Assembly (NCBI GenBank): GCA_904419295.1
Contig: CAJFRA010000014.1
Span: 1-49,798 of the forward strand
DNA length: 49,798 bases
Reading direction: 5' to 3'
Source: Candidatus Pseudobutyricicoccus lothianensis
Lineage (GTDB): Bacteria; Bacillota; Clostridia; Oscillospirales; Butyricicoccaceae
Shown: positions 41,224-49,798 of the stretch, one piece after another
Numbering within the stretch: the stretch's first letter is position 1
Layout: each line of letters begins with the position of its first letter
The notes under the pieces: generated by a model
Seen by the model: the letters and a program-made list of their open reading frames with translations, nothing else
Databases searched by the model: none
Told to the model about the DNA's origin: nothing
Position numbers and translations under genes: made by a program

Positions 41224-41353
41224 TTATGCCGCCCAGGGAAGACAGCCAAAACCTCTTTCTTTTGCACAGAAATTTCGGATTGGCGTTGATGTGGGCGGCA
41301 AAATCTGCGATAATAGAACAAGACAAATACGACAAAAGAGGGATGGCGAGCGG

Positions 41354-42493
41354 ATGACCTATACATTTTGCGTACCCTGCCTGCTTGGCGTGGAAGGCCT
41401 GGTGGCAGACGAACTGAAATTCCAGCGCTTTGCCGGTGTGCGGGCCGAAAACGGGCGGGTGTATTTTGAAGGGCCCATGGCGGAAGGGGCACGGGCCTGC
41501 GTGCTGCTGCGGTGCGGCGAGCGGGTGCTGCTGCGCTTGGCAGCGTTCCACGCCTTTACTTTTGACGATCTGTTCGAAGGGGTCAAGGCCATCCCCTGGC
41601 AGGATTACCTCCAGCAGGACAGCGCCTTCCCCGTGACGGGCTACTGTGTCAATTCCCAGCTGCACAGCGTGCCGGATTGCCAGCGCATCATCAAAAAAGC
41701 GGCGGTGGACAAGATGAAACAGGCCTATGCCGTGGGCTGGTTCCCGGAAGAAGGGGTCAAATACCAGATCCGCTTTGCCCTGATGAACGACGAAGCCGAG
41801 ATCTACCTGGATCTGACGGGCGCCCCCCTGTATAAGCGGGGCTACCGGCTGGCCACCCAGCAGGCGCCCCTGCGGGAGACATTGGCCGCCAGCCTGGTGA
41901 AGATCGCCCGCTACCGGGGGCAGGAAGAGCTGATCGACCCCTTTTGCGGCTCGGGTACCATTGCCATCGAAGGGGCCATGGCCGCCTGCCGCATCGCCCC
42001 CGGCGCCCGCCGCAGCTTTGAAGGGGAGGCCTGGCAGTTCGACCCTGCGGATTGGCAGGGCTGCAAAGAGGAGGCCATGGCCCAGGAAAAGCCGGGAGAG
42101 ATGATGATATCCGCTTCGGACCTGTCGGCCGACGCCATCGTTCTGGCCCAGCAGAACGCGGAGCGGGCCGGGGTGGCCGGCTGCATCCGGTTCCGGCGGG
42201 CCGACGCCTTGGGGCTGGCTTACACCGGGCGGCGGGGCGTGCTTTTGACCAACCCGCCCTATGGGCACCGGCTGCTGGATGTGGAACAGGCCCGGGAGAT
42301 CTACGACGGCCTGGGGCGCGCTTTGCAGGATACGCCGGGGCTGAAAAAGTACATCTTTACAGCAGATGAGGAATTTGAGGCTTTTTTTGGCCACAAAGCG
42401 GACAAGCGGCGCAAACTGTATAACGGCATGCTGAAATGCCAGCTGTACATGTATTACAAACAAGCCATGGGCCAGGGGAGGGGCAGGCCGTGA
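41354..42493 (+). CDS. THUMP-domain RNA N2-guanine methyltransferase (RlmL/RlmK-type)
   Basis: 379 aa. An N-terminal ferredoxin-like/THUMP module (about 1-160) and a Rossmann methyltransferase: DPFCGSGTIAIEGA for SAM binding, SASDLSADAIVLAQQNAERAG, then the catalytic motif TNPPYG. Methylates a guanine in 23S rRNA in relatives (YpsC family). ATG 41354 fits the family start although AAGAGGGA lies 11 bp ahead. Overlaps the lipid kinase start by 4 bp. Confidence 0.9.
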   Translation: MTYTFCVPCLLGVEGLVADELKFQRFAGVRAENGRVYFEGPMAEGARACVLLRCGERVLLRLAAFHAFTFDDLFEGVKAIPWQDYLQQDSAFPVTGYCVNSQLHSVPDCQRIIKKAAVDKMKQAYAVGWFPEEGVKYQIRFALMNDEAEIYLDLTGAPLYKRGYRLATQQAPLRETLAASLVKIARYRGQEELIDPFCGSGTIAIEGAMAACRIAPGARRSFEGEAWQFDPADWQGCKEEAMAQEKPGEMMISASDLSADAIVLAQQNAERAGVAGCIRFRRADALGLAYTGRRGVLLTNPPYGHRLLDVEQAREIYDGLGRALQDTPGLKKYIFTADEEFEAFFGHKADKRRKLYNGMLKCQLYMYYKQAMGQGRGRP

Positions 42494-43407
42494 AGCATAT
42501 TTTTGTCATCAACCCGGCGGCGGGCAGCCACAACCGGCAGGCGGAACTGGCGGGCCTCTGCCGCCAGGTGGCCATGGGCCGTGACCTGGAATATGAGATC
42601 TTGGTGACGGAGCGGCCGGGCCATGGGGTGGAATTGGTGCGCCGGGCCTGCCTTCAAGCCGGCGGCGCCCATTTGCGGCTCTATGCCGTGGGCGGCGACG
42701 GCACGCTGAATGAGATCGCCCGGGGCGCCCTGGGCATGTGGAATGTGGCCATCGGCCATTTCCCCGTGGGTACCGGCAACGACTTTATCAAGACCTTTGG
42801 CGACCGGGCGCCACTGTTCCGAAAACTGGGCAACTTGGTGGAGGGCGAGGAGATCCCGGTGGATTTTTTGGAGGCCAACTGCGGCGGCGCCCTGAACGTG
42901 CTCAGCGTGGGGGTAGACGCCCGGGTAGCGGCCGGCATGCGCAAATACAAGCGCCTGCCCCTGATGCACGGCCAGTGGCCCTATGTGCTCTCCACGGCGG
43001 AAAACATCATCCGCGGGCTGGGGGAGACATACCGGGTCACGCTGGACGGGAAAAAATACGACGGTTCTTACTCCATGATCTACGTGGGCAACGGGCGCTG
43101 GTATGGCGGCGGTTTCCACCCTGTGCCCGAAGCAGACCCCAGCGACGGGCTGGTGGATGTGCTGCTGGTGCGCACTGTCACCCGGCGGCTGGCAGCCCGG
43201 GTGATTGGCGCCTACAAACGGGGGGAGTACGCCCAATATCCCCACCTGATCACCCATGTGCAGGCCAAGGAGCTGACCATAAGCCGGGAGGACAAACGGC
43301 CTATGCACGTCAATTTGGATGGGGAGATCGCCTTGAGCGACACCGTGCAGGCCCGCCTGCGGCAGGATCTGAAATTTATCGTGCCCCGGCAGCATCGGGA
43401 GGGATAA
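42490..43407 (+). CDS. Diacylglycerol kinase-family lipid kinase
   Basis: 305 aa. ATP-binding DAGK domain with INPAAGS, the GGDGTLNE loop (about residue 70) and GTGNDF, then a beta-sandwich C-terminal half (about 130-300) of the YegS/DagK type. Recycles diacylglycerol or phosphorylates related lipids. GTG 42490 starts inside the stop of the methyltransferase gene (GTGA), so translation is coupled. A bidirectional terminator follows. Confidence 0.88.
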   Translation: MKHIFVINPAAGSHNRQAELAGLCRQVAMGRDLEYEILVTERPGHGVELVRRACLQAGGAHLRLYAVGGDGTLNEIARGALGMWNVAIGHFPVGTGNDFIKTFGDRAPLFRKLGNLVEGEEIPVDFLEANCGGALNVLSVGVDARVAAGMRKYKRLPLMHGQWPYVLSTAENIIRGLGETYRVTLDGKKYDGSYSMIYVGNGRWYGGGFHPVPEADPSDGLVDVLLVRTVTRRLAARVIGAYKRGEYAQYPHLITHVQAKELTISREDKRPMHVNLDGEIALSDTVQARLRQDLKFIVPRQHREG

Positions 43408-43450
43408 AGAGAGCGTACCGCCCGGCGGCAATGGGCCGGCCTGGAATAGA

Positions 43451-43485
43451 AAAAGTGCGGAGCAGCGGGCTCCGCACTTTTTTGT
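43451..43485. terminator. Bidirectional intrinsic terminator
   Basis: AAAAGTGCGGAGC and GCTCCGCACTTTT form a 13-bp stem with a 5-nt loop; A-rich and T-rich flanks serve the lipid kinase (+) and eutH (-). Confidence 0.88.
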
Positions 43486-43496
43486 ATGTTTGCCTG

Positions 43497-44579
43497 TTAC
43501 AAAGACAGATCTTCTTCCGCAGGGGTCATCAGCAGGGCCACCAGGATGGCGCACAGGCCGCCGGCCAGTTTGGATACCATATAGGCGCCGATCACGTGGG
43601 AGGGCTCCAAGCTGGCCAAAAAGGCCATTTGGCCGCCCAGCACAAAGGCGCCGCTGACGGAAAAGGCGCCGTTGATCGCTTTGCCGCGCCGGTCCATCCG
43701 GTCAAAGAGGGGCAGCATGGAAACGCTGGTGGCCAGGCACAAGAGCAGCCCCACCACCGAAGCCTCGTTGACCCGCAGCTTGCGGGCCAGCCACAAAATG
43801 GGGCGGCGGAAGCGGGTCAGGGCGATGTGGGATAGCACCATGGCGCCGCAGACCACAGCGGTGATCTTGACCACCACCACCAGGGATTCCTGGACCAGTG
43901 CCGGGTCGGCGATCTGCCACTGGGGGATGAACAGGCCGGCTACCACCAAGGCAAACAGGGAAAAGCTGAGCACCCGGATGCAGTTGCCCACCACCAACAG
44001 CACCCGGGTCGTGGCTTTGGGCGCCTTTTGCAGAGCCAGGCAAAGCCCCAGGCAGATCACCAGGATGGGGGCGGTGTGAAGCAGCAGCTGGGGCACGGGC
44101 AGCCCGATGAGCAAGCCGCCCACCAGCGCGGAGACGGGCAGCGTGACGATGCCCAGCACGATGCCCCGCATCATGGCCGGGCCTTCTTCCTTTTTGATGG
44201 AAGACATGGCGATGGGCAGCACGAAACTGATGGTGCAGCCCAGGGTGGAGGCCACGATCAAGCCGGAAAACAGGCCCAGGGCCGGCGTCGCGGCCATTTG
44301 CTTGGCAATGGAGTAGCCGCCCAGGTCGGGGGCCAGCAGGCAGCCGATGAGCAGAGATGGATCAAAGGGCAGCAGGGAAGACAGCTGGGCCACCTGCTGC
44401 GCGCTGTTTTGCACCACAGTGATGCCGATGCAGTAGATGCCCACCAGGGAAAGGGCCATGCCGCCCATGGTGTGGATGCCATGGTCAAATTCCGCCCCCA
44501 GGCCCAGGCGGCCGCCGGCCAGCTGGTCCACCAGCCCCACAGCGGCCAGCACCAACAAAATAGCAATGAATATGTTCAT
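43497..44579 (-). CDS. eutH: EutH-like ethanolamine permease
   Basis: 360 aa with about ten hydrophobic segments. Matches EutH along its length: GLGAEFDHGIHTMGGMALSL, LLAPDLGGYSIAKQM (family: LLACDMGGFFLAKEL), IVLGIVTLPVSALVGGLLIG and FDRMDRRGKAINGAFSVSGA. EutH moves ethanolamine into the cell under low-pH or low-substrate conditions. The eut microcompartment and ammonia-lyase genes are not near it, so it is an isolated copy. Monocistronic, minus strand; its upstream region is shared with the divergent groES promoter. Confidence 0.88.
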   Translation of the reverse strand: MNIFIAILLVLAAVGLVDQLAGGRLGLGAEFDHGIHTMGGMALSLVGIYCIGITVVQNSAQQVAQLSSLLPFDPSLLIGCLLAPDLGGYSIAKQMAATPALGLFSGLIVASTLGCTISFVLPIAMSSIKKEEGPAMMRGIVLGIVTLPVSALVGGLLIGLPVPQLLLHTAPILVICLGLCLALQKAPKATTRVLLVVGNCIRVLSFSLFALVVAGLFIPQWQIADPALVQESLVVVVKITAVVCGAMVLSHIALTRFRRPILWLARKLRVNEASVVGLLLCLATSVSMLPLFDRMDRRGKAINGAFSVSGAFVLGGQMAFLASLEPSHVIGAYMVSKLAGGLCAILVALLMTPAEEDLSL

Positions 44580-44734
44580 GTGAAAGGCCCCTTTTTTTCA
44601 ATGGATCCCTATGGCACAACAGCCAGGGAACCTATCTTATCACACACCAGGCTGGAAAGGAAGGGCAGAAAGGCAAAATTCCCGGCTGTCTGGGAAATTC
44701 TTTGCTGTTCACAAAAAATTTTTAAAAAGGGGGC

Positions 44735-44763
44735 TTGAAAAATCGCCCGCAGTGGCATATTAT
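44735..44763 (+). promoter_or_regulatory. SigA-type promoter of groESL
   Basis: TTGAAA (44735-44740), a 17-bp spacer and TATTAT (44758-44763), directly upstream of the CIRCE element. Confidence 0.8.
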
Positions 44764-44773
44764 AATACATGGA

Positions 44774-44800
44774 TTAGCACTCCGGTCGAGAGAGTGCTAA
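44774..44800 (+). promoter_or_regulatory. CIRCE operator (HrcA binding site)
   Basis: TTAGCACTC, nine bases, GAGTGCTAA: a perfect CIRCE element in the transcribed leader of groESL. The HrcA repressor binds here; heat shock relieves repression. hrcA is not in the window. Confidence 0.97.
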
Positions 44801-45124
<324 letters not shown>

Positions 45125-45132
45125 GGAGGTAG

Positions 45133-46761
<1,629 letters not shown>

Positions 46762-46799
46762 TCGGTGAGCGGTCTCACCCGTTCAAACGAAAGAAAGAG

Positions 46800-46838
46800 A
46801 AATACCCATCGGCAACCAAAGCCGATGGGTATTTTTTT
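46800..46838 (+). terminator. Intrinsic terminator of groESL
   Basis: AAATACCCATCGGC and GCCGATGGGTATTT form a 14-bp stem with a 7-nt loop and a T run. Confidence 0.95.
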
Positions 46839-46907
46839 GCCAAGACCTGGGCGGCAGAGAAAGAAAAGCGGGGCCGCTGCGGGAAGGGGACAGGGCCCTG
46901 CTTTGGC

Positions 46908-48074
46908 TCAGGCCGGCGAATAGGTCTTTGTGGTATCGATGAGGATGCTGCGGCTGCTCTGCTGCCACTCCACTTGAAAATCCAGCAGCTGGGCCAGATC
47001 CCGCAGCTTAAAATAGTTGTTGCCGTTGATGTTGTACTTTTCCGCCTCCACTTTGCGGCCGTCAAAGCTCACATAGGCGTCGGAGGGCTGTTTGCCCAAA
47101 CTGGGCACCGTGCTTTGGGGGGCAGTGGGGTCGCCGGCCACCGGTTGGTAGGGTTGGCCGCTTTCAATGGCCACCTGCCGGCTCTCGTTGTCCCAGCCCA
47201 CGTTGTATTGCTTGCCGGTGCCGTTGAGGGCTTCGGCCAGATCCCGCAGCTTGAAATAGGTGTTGCCGCCAATGTTGTATACGGCCAGATCCATCTGCCT
47301 GCCGTCTACGATCACCGGGCTTTGGGAGGGCAGGGCCAGCACCGGGCAGGGGGTGTAGCTTTTCAGCAAAGCGTCCACTTCTTCTGCGTTATAGGCCTCC
47401 CGCCGGCTTCCCTCCAGCAAGGCGGAAGTGGCCTCGTATTCTTCCACCAGCTCATAGCCGTCATAATACTGGGCCAGGGCGTTTTCATAGGTGGCTTTGG
47501 TCACGGTGGTCAGGCTGCCGTTGACGATGCACCGGTAAGTGGTCTCCACACGGGGCACACCGCCGTATTGGGAGATCTGGTCGGTGTAAGAAAAGATCGT
47601 CCGGCCGGTAAACTGTCCGTCTGCCAAGGCATACTCATAAATGGCAAAGGAGTTTTGGGCCCCTTCTTCCACCCCGTGGGATTCCGCCGTCAGCAGGGTC
47701 TGGCCGGTGGTGGAGTTATAGTAGAGCTTGAGGTCCTGAATGGCCAGGTCCACCTGGTCTTGGGCCGTGGCCGGCTGGAGCTCGGCCCCGGCATTGCCGG
47801 AAATGGTGTATTGGCGCAGGGACCGGCTGCCTTCGGTGGGCCGGCCCAGGAACAGTTCGGGCACGCCATCCAGATTGAGGTCGGCCAGCACGGCCAGGGC
47901 GCCCTGGCCATCGGCGGGGAAGACAGTCTCGTCGTTGAGCGTGCTGCGCAGCACGCCTTTGTAGATCGTTTGCCAGTCGTCGCCCGCCGCATGGGCAGGG
48001 GGCAACTGGGAAAATGCCAGCATGCCGCCGAGCAGCAGCGCGCCTGCCTGGCGGAGCCATTTGGGGTAGAACAT
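46908..48074 (-). CDS. Secreted protein with two copper-amine-oxidase-N-like stalk repeats
   Basis: 388 aa. Signal peptide (KWLRQAGALLLGGMLAFSQL, cleavage after AHA), an N-terminal region of about 200 residues containing a DLNLDGVPELFLG segment like FG-GAP/VCBS calcium-binding repeats, then two stalk domains (about 250-310 and 330-385) with the repeated YNINGNNYFKLRDLA and IGGNTYFKLRDLAEAL motif. Such stalk (copper amine oxidase N-like) domains are common in cell-surface proteins of Firmicutes. No catalytic domain is seen. AAGGAGG precedes the ATG on the minus strand. Monocistronic. Confidence 0.8.
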   Translation of the reverse strand: MFYPKWLRQAGALLLGGMLAFSQLPPAHAAGDDWQTIYKGVLRSTLNDETVFPADGQGALAVLADLNLDGVPELFLGRPTEGSRSLRQYTISGNAGAELQPATAQDQVDLAIQDLKLYYNSTTGQTLLTAESHGVEEGAQNSFAIYEYALADGQFTGRTIFSYTDQISQYGGVPRVETTYRCIVNGSLTTVTKATYENALAQYYDGYELVEEYEATSALLEGSRREAYNAEEVDALLKSYTPCPVLALPSQSPVIVDGRQMDLAVYNIGGNTYFKLRDLAEALNGTGKQYNVGWDNESRQVAIESGQPYQPVAGDPTAPQSTVPSLGKQPSDAYVSFDGRKVEAEKYNINGNNYFKLRDLAQLLDFQVEWQQSSRSILIDTTKTYSPA

Positions 48075-48244
48075 GGGTTCCTCCTTATCGGTATGTCGTA
48101 CGTTTTCATTTCGATTCTATCATTGTAACATGGCAAAGCACCCAGAACAAGTGGGGATTTGTACCGCCGAGGCCCCGGTTGGATATGTGACTAAAATTTT
48201 ACCCTGTGCATAGAAAAATATTGGAGAAATCATTGGGGAGCCGG

Positions 48245-48273
48245 TAGACAACGGGTCAAAAAAATGCTATCCT
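48245..48273 (+). promoter_or_regulatory. SigA-type promoter of nfeD-SPFH
   Basis: TAGACA (48245-48250), a 17-bp spacer and TATCCT (48268-48273), 23 bp before the nfeD start. Confidence 0.7.
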
Positions 48274-48296
48274 ATCGAAAAGAGAGGTGATAGAAG

Positions 48297-48734
48297 ATGC
48301 CGATTCCAATGGCTGTAATTTGGCTGATCGCCGTGGTGGTATTTGTGGTGGCAGAGGCCGCTACCTTGGGCCTGACATCCATTTGGTTTGCCTGCGGTTC
48401 GCTGCTGGCAATGGTCGCGGCACTGCTGGATGTGAGCATCTGGGGGCAGCTGCTGGTGTTCATCCTGGGTTCGGCCCTGTTGTTGGCCAGCACCCGCAAA
48501 TGGGTCAGCAAGCTCAAGCTGGGCCGGGTGAAGACCAATGCAGACCGCATCATAGGCCAGCAGGCCGTGGTGATCCAGACCATCGACAACCAAGCGGCCA
48601 AAGGCCAGGTGCGGGTAGGGGGCCAAGTGTGGACAGCACGGTCTGTGGAAGATGAGCCCATTTTGGCTGGTACGCAGGTGGAGGTCGTCCAGATCACCGG
48701 TGTCAAAGTCATCGTCAAAAAGATGGAGAAGTAA
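48297..48734 (+). CDS. NfeD-like membrane protein
   Basis: 145 aa. Two or three membrane segments in the first 70 residues (PMAVIWLIAVVVFVVAEAAT, LLAMVAALLDV, LLVFILGSALLLAS) and a C-terminal OB-fold (about 80-145, GQQAVVIQTI, KGQVRVGGQVWTARS). NfeD proteins partner SPFH/flotillin-type proteins, and the SPFH gene follows after 13 bp, so the pair likely forms a membrane microdomain complex. Confidence 0.9.
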   Translation: MPIPMAVIWLIAVVVFVVAEAATLGLTSIWFACGSLLAMVAALLDVSIWGQLLVFILGSALLLASTRKWVSKLKLGRVKTNADRIIGQQAVVIQTIDNQAAKGQVRVGGQVWTARSVEDEPILAGTQVEVVQITGVKVIVKKMEK

Positions 48735-48747
48735 GGGGAGGAAACGT

Positions 48748-49662
48748 ATGGTTATTGCATTGGCGGGCAGCACGCTGCCCATTATCGTTCTCATCATTCT
48801 GGCCATTTTCATCTTGATCGTGCTGGCCAGATGTGTGGTCATCGTGCCCCAGGCCAGCACCTTTATCGTGGAGCGGCTGGGGGCTTACAGCGGCACTTGG
48901 GAAACGGGCCTGCATCTGCGCATCCCACTGGTGGAGCGGGTGGCCAACAAGGTGACGCTGAAGGAGCGGGTCTCGGATTTCCCGCCCCAGCCTGTGATCA
49001 CCAAAGACAACGTGACCATGCAGATCGACACGGTCATCTACTTCCAGGTCACGGACCCCAAGCTGTTCACCTATGGCGTGGTCCATCCCATGGCGGCCAT
49101 TGAAAACCTGACGGCCACCACGCTGCGCAACATCATCGGCGAGTTGGAGCTGGACCAGACTTTGACGTCCCGCGACATCATCAACACCAAAATGCGCACC
49201 ATTTTGGATGAGGCCACAGACCCCTGGGGCATCAAGATCAACCGCGTGGAGCTGAAAAACATCATCCCGCCCAAAGAGATCCAGGACGCCATGGAGCGCC
49301 AGATGAAGGCGGAACGGGAACGCCGGGAAGCCATCCTGCGGGCCGAAGGCGAAAAGCGCTCTGCCGTCTTGGTGGCGGAAGGCGAAAAGGAATCCACCAT
49401 CCTGCGGGCCGAAGCCAACCGGATGGCCAAGATCGCCATGGCCGAAGGCGAAGCCGAAGCCATGCTGAAAGTTCAAAAGGCCTTGGCAGAGGGCTTGAAG
49501 ATGCTGAACGAAGCGTCGCCTTCCGATGCCATCGTCAAGCTCAAAGCGCTGGAAGCCTTTGCAAAGGTGGCAGACGGCAAAGCCACCAAGATCATCATCC
49601 CGTCGGAGATCCAGGGGCTGGCCGGTCTGGCAGCCTCGGCCAAAGAAGTGTTCAAAGACTGA
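48748..49662 (+). CDS. SPFH/band 7 family protein (QmcA-like)
   Basis: 304 aa. N-terminal membrane helix (about 7-31), SPFH domain (RCVVIVPQASTFIVERLGAY, QPVITKDNVTMQID, LRNIIGELELDQTLTSRDII) and a coiled C-terminus rich in Ala/Glu (RREAILRAEGEKRSAVLVAE). Oligomeric membrane scaffold. GGGGAGG 6 bp before ATG 48748. Coupled with nfeD. Confidence 0.93.
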   Translation: MVIALAGSTLPIIVLIILAIFILIVLARCVVIVPQASTFIVERLGAYSGTWETGLHLRIPLVERVANKVTLKERVSDFPPQPVITKDNVTMQIDTVIYFQVTDPKLFTYGVVHPMAAIENLTATTLRNIIGELELDQTLTSRDIINTKMRTILDEATDPWGIKINRVELKNIIPPKEIQDAMERQMKAERERREAILRAEGEKRSAVLVAEGEKESTILRAEANRMAKIAMAEGEAEAMLKVQKALAEGLKMLNEASPSDAIVKLKALEAFAKVADGKATKIIIPSEIQGLAGLAASAKEVFKD

Positions 49663-49699
49663 GAAAAGGCAGAACAACAAAGAAGCGGCAGCCCGCCAG

Positions 49700-49798
49700 T
49701 GAACAGCACCCCATTTGTTAGACAGTATGGTATACTGAATAACAAGTGGGGTGTTAAACTATGCCAAGAGAGAAAAGGAATCAAAAATACACGGCAGA
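49700..49798 (+). mobile_element. Left end of an IS3-family insertion sequence (truncated by window edge)
   Basis: TGAACAGCACCCCATTTG followed by TTAGACA (49700-49724) has the form of the left inverted repeat of IS3-family elements (IS150 group), which start with TG and contain a GTTAGACA end motif. A TATACT -10 lies at 49731 and a short ORF begins at 49761. It lies 37 bp after the SPFH stop. The rest of the element is beyond the window. Confidence 0.72.
49761..49798 (+). CDS. Probable IS3 transposase OrfA, 3' truncated by window
   Basis: Only the first 12 codons are visible (MPREKRNQKYTA), similar to the start of IS3 OrfA HTH proteins, which are short basic peptides. GGGGTG lies 8 bp before the ATG. 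The call rests on the preceding terminal repeat as much as on the peptide. Confidence 0.6.
   Translation, partial: MPREKRNQKYTA

Overview
The window is a dense piece of a bacterial chromosome, roughly 60% G+C by eye, carrying about 45 protein genes and no tRNA or rRNA gene that I can see. It points to an anaerobic, spore-forming member of the Clostridia, most likely an Oscillospiraceae/Ruminococcaceae-type gut commensal. The grounds are: the hupB-rqcP-yabP-yabQ-divIC-S1 sporulation/division cluster, SpoVB-like and YtvI-like proteins, HemZ, 4Fe-4S membrane and ferredoxin proteins, a CIRCE-controlled groESL operon, a long-form HPF and a recJ-rel-dtd-hemZ operon. Genus cannot be fixed from this sequence alone.

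Layout. 1-2.7 kb: a 5'-truncated multidomain protein (zinc knuckle, helical repeat, L7/L12-like domain, coiled coil, RCC1-like repeats) followed by a four-helix membrane protein. 2.85-4.45 kb: a Crp/Fnr regulator convergent with an iron-sulfur membrane protein and a ferredoxin; the pair's upstream region holds a TGTGAT/ATCACA dyad matching the regulator's recognition helix. 4.6-12.8 kb: a secreted SLH/M28 peptidase with a second HExxH motif, an atypical peptide deformylase, an SDR, a radical SAM protein, a C4-zinc-finger/NIF3-like/DEDDh-exonuclease operon and an AI-2E/YtvI-type permease. 13-20 kb: aspartokinase (its 3' end duplicated 161 bp downstream), an RlmB-like methyltransferase, a degenerate P-type-ATPase-like membrane protein and an EF-G paralogue. 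20-24.5 kb: a lipoprotein and a zinc-ribbon membrane protein, a tandem array of 98/99-bp hairpin repeats, an XRE regulator whose last codons lie in that array, aspartate ammonia-lyase and a divergent Lrp regulator. 24.6-31.4 kb: recJ-rel-dtd-MBL-hemZ operon. 31.4-36.1 kb: a zinc-ribbon protein, a purine nucleoside phosphorylase/deaminase pair and a SpoVB-like flippase. 36.2-39.2 kb: mazG and the hup-rqcP-yabPQ-divIC-S1 cluster, with a SigE-like promoter in front of yabP. 39.2-43.4 kb: a 340-nt leader and a fumarase alpha subunit, HPF, a THUMP rRNA methyltransferase and a lipid kinase. 43.5-49.8 kb: an orphan EutH, groESL, a surface stalk-domain protein, NfeD and an SPFH protein, ending in the left end of an IS3-family element cut by the window edge.

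Most genes are housekeeping. The features I would look at first are the degenerate P-type ATPase that has lost both the CPC and DKTGT motifs, the tandem array of hairpin units in which two alternative stems replace each other, the Crp-type regulator with its matching operator, and the long structured leader before the fumarase subunit. Calls rest on reading the translated sequence and recognising motifs; no database search or structure prediction was run.
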